From positions 1-32,086 of the forward strand of contig JAIPJP010000011.1 in assembly GCA_021734105.1 (NCBI GenBank): 32,086 bases of DNA. Reading direction: 5' to 3'. The position numbers and the translations under genes were made by a program. Position 1 is the stretch's first letter, and each line of letters begins with the position of its first letter. Origin of the DNA: Candidatus Woesearchaeota archaeon (GTDB lineage Archaea > Nanobdellota > Nanobdellia > Woesearchaeales > SKGA01). The notes under the pieces were generated by a model, which did no database searches, was not told the origin of the DNA, and saw only the letters and a list, made by a program, of their open reading frames with translations. Below are positions 22,126-29,586 of the stretch, one piece after another.

Positions 22126-23087
22126 TTTGAGCGCTCCTCATGCTCAGTTGTTTCAAGATATTTCTGTGCTTCAAGCGCAGCTATACAACCACTACCTGCA
22201 GAAGTAATTGCTTGTCGGTATACTTTATCTTGCACATCGCCTGCAGCATACACTCCAGCAATTGGAAGTTTTGTATTATCAGTTGTTAAATAACCATAGT
22301 CTGTTTCAAAAAACTCTTGCACAATTTCTGTGTTTGGAATATGACCAATAGCTAAAAATGTTCCTTGCACAGGAAGCTCGCTTATTTCATTAGTTTGCGT
22401 ATCTTTTAATCGAAGCGTTGTTAATGATTTTTCATCACCTAAAAATTCATCAATGACTTTGTTTGTCAAGATTTCAATTTTAGGATGAGCTTTTGCACGC
22501 TCAAGCATAATTGGTGATGCTCGAAAATTCTCGCTTCTATTAATCAACGTTACTTTAGTTGCGAATTTTGTAAGAAAAATTGCTTCTTCCATAGCAACAT
22601 CCCCACCACCAATAATAGCAACTTCTTTGTCTTTAAAGAAAAAACCATCACACGTTGCGCAGGCAGAAATTCCTTTACCCCAATATTCTTTTTCACTAGG
22701 CATATGAAGTCGTTTTGCTCGAGCACCAGTTGCAAGAATAATTGTTCTTGCCAGATAAGTTGTACTATCAGACATTATAGTAAAAGGTTTTTCATGCAAA
22801 TTAACTTTGGTTACCGTTTCAAATTTAGAAACTGCACCAAAACGTTTTGCTTGCTGTCGCATATTATTCATGAGAATAGGACCTTGAATTCCTTCTGGAA
22901 AACCAGCATAATTTTCAACTTCAGTTGTGGTGGTAAGTTGGCCACCAGGTTGCGGACCTTCTAAAATTAAGACAGAATGATCAGCACGAGCTCCATAAAT
23001 TGCTGCGCTAAATCCTGCAGGACCACCACCAATAATTACCATGTCATAAATAACAGGCTGCGAATCTATGTTCGGGTTGTCAGACAT
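22122..23087 (-). CDS. trxB: Thioredoxin reductase
   Basis: A complete 321-aa low-molecular-weight flavoprotein reductase. The FAD motif is GGGPAG (20-25), the redox motif C143-A-T-C146, the nucleotide-binding motif AIIGGGDVAMEEA (about 156-168), and the second FAD motif GVYAAGDVQD near residue 288. It passes electrons from NAD(P)H to thioredoxin, encoded 10 nt upstream. Confidence 0.97.
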   Translation of the reverse strand: MSDNPNIDSQPVIYDMVIIGGGPAGFSAAIYGARADHSVLILEGPQPGGQLTTTTEVENYAGFPEGIQGPILMNNMRQQAKRFGAVSKFETVTKVNLHEKPFTIMSDSTTYLARTIILATGARAKRLHMPSEKEYWGKGISACATCDGFFFKDKEVAIIGGGDVAMEEAIFLTKFATKVTLINRSENFRASPIMLERAKAHPKIEILTNKVIDEFLGDEKSLTTLRLKDTQTNEISELPVQGTFLAIGHIPNTEIVQEFFETDYGYLTTDNTKLPIAGVYAAGDVQDKVYRQAITSAGSGCIAALEAQKYLETTEHEERSK

Positions 23088-23097
23088 TTTATCAACC

Positions 23098-23433
23098 TCA
23101 AAATTTTTCTACTGCAGCATCAATTTTTGCTTTGAGCATATCTTTTGGTGCAAAGCCAACAATTCTATTTACTTCTTGACCGCCTTTTACAAAAAGAAGA
23201 GATGGAATGCCTTGAATACCAAATTGTCCTGCAAGCTGCGGATGATCTTCAGTATTAAGTTTTGCAAATTTTAGTTTGCCAGCATATGCTTCTTCATTAC
23301 TTAATTCTTCAAAGACAGGACCCATCATTTGACAAGGACCGCACCATGGCGCCCAAAAATCAATTAAGACTGCAACGTCTGATTTCATTACTTCTGCTTC
23401 AAAATTTTCTGGTGTTATATGTACTAATGCCAT
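23098..23433 (-). CDS. trxA: Thioredoxin
   Basis: A 111-aa thioredoxin with DFWAPWCGPCQMM (C31 and C34), the cis-proline segment GIQGIPSLLFVKGG, and the normal length and fold order. It is the substrate of the downstream reductase. The ribosome-binding site GGAG (23441-23444), 7 nt before the ATG, is part of the palindrome CTCC-TAAA-GGAG, directly after the leader hairpin. Translation may therefore depend on RNA folding. Confidence 0.98.
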   Translation of the reverse strand: MALVHITPENFEAEVMKSDVAVLIDFWAPWCGPCQMMGPVFEELSNEEAYAGKLKFAKLNTEDHPQLAGQFGIQGIPSLLFVKGGQEVNRIVGFAPKDMLKAKIDAAVEKF

Positions 23434-23440
23434 TTTATTT

Positions 23441-23452
23441 CTCCTTTAGGAG
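23441..23452 (-). promoter_or_regulatory. Ribosome-binding site inside a 12-nt palindrome before trxA
   Basis: CTCC-TAAA-GGAG on the mRNA would pair the GGAG ribosome-binding site with CTCC, forming a 4-bp stem with a 4-nt loop directly after the larger hairpin. Confidence 0.55.
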
Positions 23453-23483
23453 TGCCAAAAATTTCATAGAAATTTTTTAGCAT
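23445..23483 (-). repeat. Hairpin repeat shared with the uL1 leader, copy 2
   Basis: On the minus strand TGCTAAAAAATTTC and GAAATTTTTGGCA pair around a short loop (23453-23482). Copy 1 is at 12120-12157. The candidate trxA TATA (CTATATAAATAC, about 23550-23562) lies upstream, so this hairpin should be part of the leader RNA. A second TATA-like TTTTATAATA at about 23494-23503 would start inside or after it. Confidence 0.75.
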
Positions 23484-23596
23484 ATACTCCATTTTTATTA
23501 TAAAAGTGTGCGACTTTGTTGCACTAGTGGCAGCTAAACGCATAGTATTTATATAGTTTCTGAAAGAGTGCATAGACATGAGTAAAAACTGCACAA

Positions 23597-24115
23597 CTAA
23601 AGTTTTCGACTATCTATTGCCCAATGCAGTACTGCTTGGCGTTGCCGAGGTCGACACGACCAATCCCCAGGCACGCAATTTTTTTGTATTGCTTTTACGT
23701 GTCGATGTATTGCTTTCCAACGTTTTATTTGTCGCGCATCTTCTTCTGGAATTCTTCGACCCATATAATATCGAGCATACCATTGAAACCAACCCCGAGG
23801 ATCCATTGGATGAATCCAATCTCTTTTTTGCCATTCTCGCAAAGAAAGAGATGCATCAACTCCAAAGAAATTTATGTTTAGATTCTTTTTAACAGGCGAA
23901 AGTTTTGCGTGCGTAAACCAATTCGCGGGAAACTCTTGTTTACAATCAGTCATATATTTTCCACCAAACACGCCAAGAGCTAACATTTCTTTAGGCGTTA
24001 ATTCGGGTTTAAATTCTGGATGAAAATTTTTTCCCTCGGGCTCTGTGAGCGTGTACGAAAAATTCTTTTGCATCTTGTCATTGACCAGAATTTTTTTTGG
24101 CCGTGAAGCTTTCAT
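23597..24115 (-). CDS. Conserved 172-aa protein of unknown function
   Basis: The protein has a distinctive conserved centre rich in W, P and charged residues: VFGGKYMTDCKQEFPANWF (50-68), NFFGVDASLSLREWQKR, DWIHPMDPRGWFQWYARYYM, GRRIPEEDARQIKRWKA, then CRPRQRQAVLHWA. From memory this block occurs in bacteria and some eukaryotes as an uncharacterised protein, which I cannot verify. There are no membrane segments and no obvious catalytic motif. TATAAAAG is centred 27 nt upstream of the ATG, fitting a leaderless transcript. Confidence 0.8.
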   Translation of the reverse strand: MKASRPKKILVNDKMQKNFSYTLTEPEGKNFHPEFKPELTPKEMLALGVFGGKYMTDCKQEFPANWFTHAKLSPVKKNLNINFFGVDASLSLREWQKRDWIHPMDPRGWFQWYARYYMGRRIPEEDARQIKRWKAIHRHVKAIQKNCVPGDWSCRPRQRQAVLHWAIDSRKL

Positions 24116-24187
24116 AAGACAACATAAGCAGACAAAGTATAAAAGCGTTATGAAAAAGAAAGAATTGTGCCAAGGAAAAATTTTGTT

Positions 24188-25570
24188 CTACTGCGAATTA
24201 AGTTCTTTTTCTAAAGCTTTGATGAAAGCTTCTTCATCTTCAGTTTTAATAACAGCACCTGCTGCATGGTCATGACCACCTGCATCAGCACCAAATTTTT
24301 TAGTGATTTTCTCTAAAATTCTTTGCAGTCGAATACCAGAAGTATGTTTATTCAAACGAAGAGAAACTTTTGTTTTCGTAGCATCTTTACTATCTTTTGC
24401 TAACGTACAAACCACAACTCCTTCTTTATAGATTTTATTTCGAGAAAGAATAGACGCAATAATTCCTGCAAGACTTGAGCGAAGCGCATCTTTAAAATTA
24501 ATAATGACATAGTTGTCTGTTTGAATAAGTTGGTTATTATTTCGCAGCGCATCAACTAATTGTAAACTTTCATGAATCGCAGATTTATAGGTACGCAGTT
24601 GCATAATTGCCTGCTGTTGACCAACAGGATCTGCTTGAAGAGCATTAAGCGCCACATCATACTCTTCAAGACGACCGCACGCATTAATAATTGTTGCAAA
24701 CTCTTTCATATCAATTAGTTCTTGACGATAATCAGGATTAGTCAATGAATAGGTTGGCATAATTAATTCTTCCTTAGGGGTTCCTTTTTTTAATTCTAAA
24801 ATTTTATTAGTTAATTTTTCTTGATCATAAGGACGAAGATTATACCATTTCTTTAAACGACCACGCCATTCATATTGAATACACAAATCATCAAGTAATT
24901 GTTTAGTACCTTCTTCACTACCCGTTACGCCAGGAATATCAATATCAGTACTGTATTCTAACACTTTAAGAACAGGTCGAGATGTTAGACCAAAGAGTCT
25001 AATACGCTGCCCGATTTTTATATTTTTTTGAATGATAGCGTGTTGCAAAATGCGATTATTTAATTCCATAAAACCATTTCGCTCTTGCGTATCCCCAAGT
25101 GCACCAAGTACAGCAAGATGCGCAAGACTTCGATTCTCAGAATTCATACCCAAAGCAAAAAAATACGCAACCCCCGCACCACTTATTGCATTACGCTGGG
25201 TAATACCTTCAATGTGCGGATTATAATGATTAATAAAAGATGATTCGCCTTGTGGCTCGTGATGATCGAGTATGTAAATTGTTTTACCTACAAGTTTTTC
25301 CTGAATACTAGCAAGCTTTGCAGCGCCAACATCAAGAAATATCACTATATCACCAGAAATTTCATCAAGAACATCGTTGTTAATATTTTGTACAATCGTT
25401 TTAGTAAAGGGAATATTTTCTTTTCCTAATGCTTGCATTATGATACTTGCGGCACATAAACCATCGGTATCAAAATGACTTACAATTTCAATAGGAGAAT
25501 CCACCCCTAAAGCCACATTAAGAAACTCATTACCTGCTTTTCCAAGTTTATCAATAAATGCATCATACAT
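24188..25570 (-). CDS. DHH/DHHA1 phosphoesterase, archaeal RecJ-like
   Basis: The 460-aa protein has the DHH motifs HFDTDG (32-37), FLDVG (D80) and LDHHEPQG (101-108), and a C-terminal DHHA1 domain with GGHDHAAGA (431-439). This is the archaeal RecJ-like/GAN group: manganese-dependent exonucleases of the replisome or RNA/nucleotide phosphoesterases. Exact activity cannot be read from sequence. It follows uS15 on the same strand, a neighbourhood seen in other archaea. GGGGGTG before the ATG is the ribosome-binding site. Confidence 0.92.
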   Translation of the reverse strand: MYDAFIDKLGKAGNEFLNVALGVDSPIEIVSHFDTDGLCAASIIMQALGKENIPFTKTIVQNINNDVLDEISGDIVIFLDVGAAKLASIQEKLVGKTIYILDHHEPQGESSFINHYNPHIEGITQRNAISGAGVAYFFALGMNSENRSLAHLAVLGALGDTQERNGFMELNNRILQHAIIQKNIKIGQRIRLFGLTSRPVLKVLEYSTDIDIPGVTGSEEGTKQLLDDLCIQYEWRGRLKKWYNLRPYDQEKLTNKILELKKGTPKEELIMPTYSLTNPDYRQELIDMKEFATIINACGRLEEYDVALNALQADPVGQQQAIMQLRTYKSAIHESLQLVDALRNNNQLIQTDNYVIINFKDALRSSLAGIIASILSRNKIYKEGVVVCTLAKDSKDATKTKVSLRLNKHTSGIRLQRILEKITKKFGADAGGHDHAAGAVIKTEDEEAFIKALEKELNSQ

Positions 25571-25625
25571 GTATACACCCCCATAATAAATTCAAATCAC
25601 TTAGCAATTATATTACAAAGACTTA

Positions 25626-25706
25626 TTGCCTGCTCTGTACAGCAATTTGTACAAGCATTCGCGTCGAGCAAATCGCCGCAAGTTGCTTGTTAAGACTTTA
25701 AGGCAA
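25626..25706 (-). other. Inverted-repeat cluster between uS15 and the RecJ-like gene
   Basis: TTGCCT (25626-25631) and AGGCAA (25701-25706) can close a fold. TGTACA (25636-25641) pairs with TGTACA (25648-25653). ACAAGCA (25651-25657) pairs with TGCTTGT (25684-25690). The last two pairings share bases 25651-25653, so they exclude each other. The segment is GC-richer than its surroundings and has no open frame. Confidence 0.45.
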
Positions 25707-25750
25707 AACAAAAGTCGATGTTTTTGAAAATGAAAAAGTAAAAAATAAAA

Positions 25751-26206
25751 TTATTCGATGAACATCTTAATTTGTTTTGGATTGTAATTCCAATCTTTAG
25801 GAAGACGATCAACTTTTTTGTAGTATCGAATTAAACTTAGAATTTTAGATTCTGTTAATGTTAAACCCCGTCGCGCAGGTTGATCTTTATGATTCTGCGC
25901 AAGATGCTCTTGAATTGCAAGTACTTTTTTTAGCAACGCAGTTAAATCTTCAGGAAGTTTCTTTGTTAATTTCTTTTCATCTAAAATTTGCGTAATAGAT
26001 TTTTTAGTAATAAGCTTCACATCAGGAATACCATACTCATCTCGTAAAAACAAACCGATTTGACTTGGAGTTTTACCTTCTTTAGCATATTTTACAACAA
26101 GAAGTTCTGTTTCTTTTGCAGAATACTTTACCCAACTAGGAATTTTATTTACTGAAGGACCTGTACTACCAGACTTTCCTTTTTTTCTACTAAACATTCG
26201 TGCCAT
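25751..26206 (-). CDS. rps15: Ribosomal protein uS15
   Basis: The 151-aa protein has the archaeal/eukaryal N-terminal extension (MARMFSRKKGKSGSTGP, then PSWVKYSAKETELLV) and the S15 core with RRGLTLTESKILSLIRYYKK. It binds the central domain of 16S rRNA. The palindromic TATA box CTTTATAAAG (26277-26286) leaves a leader of about 50 nt. Confidence 0.97.
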   Translation of the reverse strand: MARMFSRKKGKSGSTGPSVNKIPSWVKYSAKETELLVVKYAKEGKTPSQIGLFLRDEYGIPDVKLITKKSITQILDEKKLTKKLPEDLTALLKKVLAIQEHLAQNHKDQPARRGLTLTESKILSLIRYYKKVDRLPKDWNYNPKQIKMFIE

Positions 26207-26276
26207 TTTGTTTAACCTCGTCTTTCCGAGCCTCTAACGGACCTGGATAATCGATAACGAGAAGAAGTGAAGAGGG

Positions 26277-26286
26277 CTTTATAAAG
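26277..26286 (-). promoter_or_regulatory. TATA box of uS15
   Basis: CTTTATAAAG, the same decamer as in front of the uL1 operon. Confidence 0.5.
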
Positions 26287-26297
26287 CTACCGCCACG

Positions 26298-26381
26298 AGT
26301 GCTACATTGCAGAAAGCTTGAGTTCATCGCATTTGGGGATGCGAGAGCGTACCGAAATAGTTGCGATACTGCTGCGCAGCA
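26298..26381. repeat. Dispersed intergenic element A
   Basis: The left end AGTGCTACATTGCAGAA (26298-26314) matches 31740-31756 at 16 of 17 positions. The right end TACTGCTGCGCAGCA resembles TACTGCGCAGCA at 31839-31850. A CGCAT/ATGCG hairpin lies between. The whole sits upstream of a minus-strand gene, like its partner. Confidence 0.45.
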
Positions 26382-26436
26382 TAATAACAAACATTATTCC
26401 AAAAGTTTATAAATCACCAATATAGGATGTAATGCT

Positions 26437-26583
26437 ATGATGTTATTTAATAAAAAAGGGTATATGACACCAGGAAAGCGAATGCTACTCATCATTGTAG
26501 TAATTCTTATAGCACTTGTCGTTGGTTTTCTTATTGGCCGAGGAACAATCCCTACAGCACTTACCGCACCACCCGTTGCATAA
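26437..26583 (+). CDS. 48-aa single-pass membrane peptide
   Basis: The short frame reads MMLFNKKGYMTPGKRM, then a hydrophobic helix (about 17-35, LLIIVVILIALVVGFLIG), and a short polar end. It could be a small membrane subunit or anchor; no family is recognised. Support comes from AGTTTATAAATC (about 26403-26414), 28 nt upstream of the ATG, matching the leaderless pattern of neighbouring genes. Confidence 0.6.
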   Translation: MMLFNKKGYMTPGKRMLLIIVVILIALVVGFLIGRGTIPTALTAPPVA

Positions 26584-26626
26584 AGGAATACCTTTATAAA
26601 CGGATTGTGATTTCTCAGGGATTAGT

Positions 26627-26881
26627 ATGAAAGGCACTATTGTAAACTATAAAGGTGGCAAGCACACGCAAGTCACCAACCAAATGATAATTACTGTCGA
26701 GAAAGTAGAGGACAAAGAAGCAGCAGCAAAACTTGTTGGTAAAACGGTCACTTACAATACCGGCAAAAAAAACATTAAAGGAGAAGTTAGAGCAGCACAC
26801 GGTAACAGCGGTGCTATTCGAGTTCTTTTTGAAACTGGCATGCCAGGTCAAGCAATTGGCAAAGCCGTAACACTTTCCTAA
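26627..26881 (+). CDS. rpl35ae: Ribosomal protein eL33 (L35Ae)
   Basis: The 84-aa protein matches eL33, a beta-barrel large-subunit protein. It has MKGTIVNYKGGKHTQ, the central KLVGKTVTYNTGKKNIKGEV, and the signature AAHGNSGAIRVLFETGMPGQA. TATA-like CTTTATAAAC lies about 33 nt upstream. It is first in a cluster of four information-processing genes. Confidence 0.93.
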   Translation: MKGTIVNYKGGKHTQVTNQMIITVEKVEDKEAAAKLVGKTVTYNTGKKNIKGEVRAAHGNSGAIRVLFETGMPGQAIGKAVTLS

Positions 26882-26904
26882 AAAAAGCATTAGGTGATGA
26901 ATCC

Positions 26905-27090
26905 ATGAAGAAAAAAGTTTGTAGAACATGCAAAATTTTCGTAGACGGCGACCTTTGTCCTATTTGCAAGAAATCATCATTCTCACAAAACTGGCAAGGA
27001 CTTATAACAATTGTTGATGCGAAACGAAGCAAAGTAGCGCAGCACATGGGTTTTGAAGCTAACGGCGAATACTGTATTAAGGTACGATAA
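26905..27090 (+). CDS. spt4: Transcription elongation factor Spt4 (RpoE'')
   Basis: The 61-aa zinc protein has KVCRTCK and LCPICKK zinc-binding cysteines, then the Spt4 segment SSFSQNWQGLITIVD. It pairs with Spt5 to keep RNA polymerase processive. It is followed after 2 nt by eS24, a conserved archaeal order. Confidence 0.95.
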   Translation: MKKKVCRTCKIFVDGDLCPICKKSSFSQNWQGLITIVDAKRSKVAQHMGFEANGEYCIKVR

Positions 27091-27092
27091 GA

Positions 27093-27491
27093 ATGGATAT
27101 TACAATCACAAACCAACACGAAAACAAATTATTACAACGAACAGAAATAACAGCGACCATGCTTTTTGAAGGTGCAACACCAGCACGGAAAAATGTGCAA
27201 CAATCAATTGCAGCACAAACAAAAGCAAAAGAACCACTTGTTATTATCACAACAATTGACACGGGCTTTGGCAATAGTAAAGCAATCGTTAACGCACATA
27301 TCTATCAAGATGAAAAAATTATGATGCGAAACGAACGAACAAACCTTGTGGAAAAACATAAAGGACACGATCCGCAAGAAGCAAAAGCTAAAGAAGAAGC
27401 AGCTAAAAAAGCAGCTGAAGAAAAAGCAGCAAAAGAAGCAGAAGCTAAAACAGAAGAAGCACCTGCAGCTGAAGAAGAGAAGGCAGAGTAA
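27093..27491 (+). CDS. rps24e: Ribosomal protein eS24
   Basis: The first ~95 residues match eS24 ([20 protein letters not shown], then [19 protein letters not shown]). The C-terminal ~40 residues are an Ala/Glu/Lys-rich extension ([20 protein letters not shown]), longer than in typical archaeal eS24 and likely disordered. It is spaced 2 nt from both neighbours. Confidence 0.95.
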   Translation: MDITITNQHENKLLQRTEITATMLFEGATPARKNVQQSIAAQTKAKEPLVIITTIDTGFGNSKAIVNAHIYQDEKIMMRNERTNLVEKHKGHDPQEAKAKEEAAKKAAEEKAAKEAEAKTEEAPAAEEEKAE

Positions 27492-27493
27492 AA

Positions 27494-27652
27494 ATGGCAG
27501 ACGAAAAGAAAAAAGTTCATAGCGTTCACACCATGTTTGAAAATGGTAAAAAGAAAAACAAAGATTGCCCTAAGTGCGGTCCTGGCGTAGCATTAGCCGA
27601 ACACAAAGACCGACGATCATGCGGTAAATGTGGCTATTACGAGAAAAAATAA
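27494..27652 (+). CDS. rps27ae: Ribosomal protein eS31 (S27ae)
   Basis: The 52-aa frame reads [20 protein letters not shown], then a zinc ribbon with C25-x2-C28 and C43-x2-C46, ending CGYYEKK. This is the archaeal eS31 without ubiquitin fusion. It lies directly after eS24 in the conserved Spt4-eS24-eS31 order. Confidence 0.93.
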   Translation: MADEKKKVHSVHTMFENGKKKNKDCPKCGPGVALAEHKDRRSCGKCGYYEKK

Positions 27653-27666
27653 ATTTTTTATTTTTA
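27653..27666 (+). terminator. U-rich terminator of the eL33-eS31 cluster
   Basis: ATTTTTTATTTTTA immediately follows the eS31 stop. Confidence 0.55.
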
Positions 27667-27771
27667 CTAACTTATTCTACGATTAATTTTTTATAATTAT
27701 ATTTTTCTAATTTTGGTTGAATATCTTTGTAGAGGAATAGTATATTAACTAGATAAAGTTATTGTAAAACA

Positions 27772-28128
27772 CTAAGTCTGTGCTAGCGCAGGACTTTGTT
27801 TAACAATATTAGGAACAGAAAGAACTGGAGCTAATTCCTTATCTTGACCCTGCAACAAAATGTTTATGATAAAAAGATTATGTCTTGTTTTTACGTCAAC
27901 TTTGCAAGCCCGCAAATGAGAAAGCAATGATTTAATTCCTGTTGCCCCTTTCACTAAATCTTTTAAGAACTTCGAAGCATTAATAAGTTGAATGCCAACA
28001 ATCTCTTTTTTTACATTATAATCAATAATTAAGTCTCCTAGTTCAATACTGCCTTTAGATTTAGAACTAGCATCATACAAAAAAAGATTATCGGAATGCT
28101 TATCATAACTAAATTCAAATTTTCGCAT
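27772..28128 (-). CDS. DUF2283-like protein, probable antitoxin partner
   Basis: Residues 1-55 match the DUF2283 pattern: FSYDKHSDNLFLYD, then IELGDLIIDYNVKKEIVGIQ and LINASKFL. A ~60-residue tail of unknown type follows. DUF2283 proteins are often encoded beside DUF4258 proteins as a toxin-antitoxin-like pair. Here the gene follows a DUF4258-like gene and overlaps it by 14 nt. Which member would be antitoxin is inferred from known arrangements. Confidence 0.75.
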   Translation of the reverse strand: MRKFEFSYDKHSDNLFLYDASSKSKGSIELGDLIIDYNVKKEIVGIQLINASKFLKDLVKGATGIKSLLSHLRACKVDVKTRHNLFIINILLQGQDKELAPVLSVPNIVKQSPALAQT

Positions 28129-28447
28129 ATTTTTCCACCACGTGTTGCCAGCGCCTATTAATTTTTATTACTGTGCAAACAACACAATTCTTTTTTAGTA
28201 CTAAAATATATCTATGACATTGCGTCTTACTATAACCAAAATAGCAATCATATTTTTCTTCAACTGCGTTAGATGATTCCTGTTTTCCTGCAAAGTAAAG
28301 CTTCTCAGGAAATAAAATGTTCTTTTTTACCTCAGCAACATCTATACTTCGCCTTATTGCTTGTATTTCAGCGTGATTAGTGAGTATAATATCTTCAGGC
28401 TTATAAGTTTTCAGTTTTTGTAAAACTCTGCTTTTATAGTTAGCCAT
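28115..28447 (-). CDS. DUF4258-like protein, probable RelE-fold toxin
   Basis: The 110-aa protein resembles DUF4258 family members of the RelE/ParE-like fold: ILTNHAEIQAIRRSIDVAEV (the H...R segment), LFPEKLYFAG, then strands YILVLKKNCVVCTVIKI and a C-terminal WQHVVEKY. It is first in a two-gene unit with its own promoter (CTTAAATAGC centred 28 nt upstream of the ATG). Confidence 0.65.
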   Translation of the reverse strand: MANYKSRVLQKLKTYKPEDIILTNHAEIQAIRRSIDVAEVKKNILFPEKLYFAGKQESSNAVEEKYDCYFGYSKTQCHRYILVLKKNCVVCTVIKINRRWQHVVEKYAKI

Positions 28448-28485
28448 TACCTGTTAAAAAATAGTTCTTGCTTAAATAGCTTTCT

Positions 28486-28497
28486 TGGACTTGTCCA
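28486..28497. repeat. Short hairpin upstream of the toxin-antitoxin-like pair
   Basis: TGGAC-TT-GTCCA is a perfect 5-bp inverted repeat, placed between the stop of the MNT gene and the TATA of the pair. It could be an operator for autoregulation or the end of the MNT transcript. Confidence 0.4.
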
Positions 28498-28502
28498 GAG
28501 CT

Positions 28503-29327
28503 TTATTCTTTTAACTTCTCAGGGCTGTGATTTAGAATAAATTTCATGCGCTTCACAAAATCACGAGCTTGCACCAAATACTTATCAATATCCTTGCCAG
28601 ACATCTTCACCAATTGATGATGACCAATGTTTTTTGCCAAGTCATAGAATTGATGCAAAACATTTATATAAGACTTATCAAGTAAATTTTTTTTCACAAA
28701 ATGTTCATTAAGTAATTCTGCAACATGACTTGGCGCGCCAGGAACAACACCAACGTGCATGAGTGCTGCGTGCGCTGCATCAATACAAGCCCAATACATA
28801 TCAACAAGAGCACCTAGCATATGACCTTCAGCATTCTTCAGCGTCTTTGGCGCTCTATCATAATAAGTCCAAACTGCTTCTTTTGTTGGACGAATACGAC
28901 CTTCATCAAGCAACAATTGTGTTGGTAAAAAAAAACCCGCATCATATACCGGCATACCCTCGCGAAGCATGTTTACAATAACAGGATCTCCTTGACGAAC
29001 ATAATCCCAAAAATTACTTAGATGCATTTGCGTGATATGAAAATTACTAGCAATCTTTCCTGCAACATTTTCAATAAGTACACGAATAGATTGTAAAACT
29101 TCGCCAGAAAGGACAACAGTTAAATCATTAAGAATTAAGAGCACATCGATATCAGAACCTTTTGTTGTATCGCCTCGAGCCACACTACCAAAAACTACCA
29201 CTGCTTTAAGTAAATCATCAAGCTCTTTATTTAATTGGTGAGCAAGCTCTTTGGCTAATTTCACATCAGCCTCACTATAATGATACTTAACCTCGCGTTC
29301 CCTTGGTTTTAAAGAAATTTCTACCAC
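28503..29327 (-). CDS. MNT nucleotidyltransferase with C-terminal helical (HEPN-like) domain
   Basis: The start is GTG at 29327, with GGTGAG about 8 nt upstream. Residues about 30-135 form a minimal nucleotidyltransferase: FGSVARG (46-52) followed by SDIDVLL (D59 and D61). Residues about 150-270 are helical (AEGHMLGALVDMYWACIDAA, then ISYINVLHQFYDL-type segments and KYLVQARDFVKRM) and resemble HEPN domains. No clear R-x4-H RNase motif is seen. MNT proteins can add nucleotides to HEPN toxins to silence them; here both parts would lie in one protein. Confidence 0.8.
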   Translation of the reverse strand: MVEISLKPREREVKYHYSEADVKLAKELAHQLNKELDDLLKAVVVFGSVARGDTTKGSDIDVLLILNDLTVVLSGEVLQSIRVLIENVAGKIASNFHITQMHLSNFWDYVRQGDPVIVNMLREGMPVYDAGFFLPTQLLLDEGRIRPTKEAVWTYYDRAPKTLKNAEGHMLGALVDMYWACIDAAHAALMHVGVVPGAPSHVAELLNEHFVKKNLLDKSYINVLHQFYDLAKNIGHHQLVKMSGKDIDKYLVQARDFVKRMKFILNHSPEKLKE

Positions 29328-29493
29328 TTAAGTCTCACCTCAAACAACTTCCTACACATCAGCGATCGGAATTCTGCCCTCTGCTCTTATATCATCTCTA
29401 TTATTTATAAAACTTTACTCTTCTTGTGCTATACATTTTTTGTTGCGTTTTGTCAACAACGGCGAAGGTTTATTGCGCGCTCTGCGCAGCAAA

Positions 29494-29547
29494 CGTTTAT
29501 CATCAAACGCGGTGATTCCTTTGCTAACGCTTCGGAATGCGTTTGAT
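29494..29547. repeat. Two mutually exclusive hairpins between the MNT and TIM-barrel genes
   Basis: ATCAAACGC (29502-29510) pairs with GCGTTTGAT (29539-29547), continued by ATTCC/GGAAT (29515-29519 and 29534-29538) after a 4-nt bulge. Alternatively CGTTT (29494-29498) pairs with AAACG (29505-29509). It lies 3' of the large gene and upstream of the MNT TATA (about 29404-29413). A terminator or processing site is possible. Confidence 0.6.
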
Positions 29548-29586
29548 TCATTGGCTCTTCACGGCCGTGATGTTGACGTTGATTTC

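Noticed and set aside
23578-23892. Plus-strand frame of 104 codons
   Set aside because: It lies fully inside the conserved 172-aa gene on the minus strand, whose motif pattern is clearly protein-like.
26190-26390. Minus-strand frame of 66 codons overlapping the uS15 start
   Set aside because: It overlaps the uS15 promoter, leader and element A, and its sequence is not protein-like.
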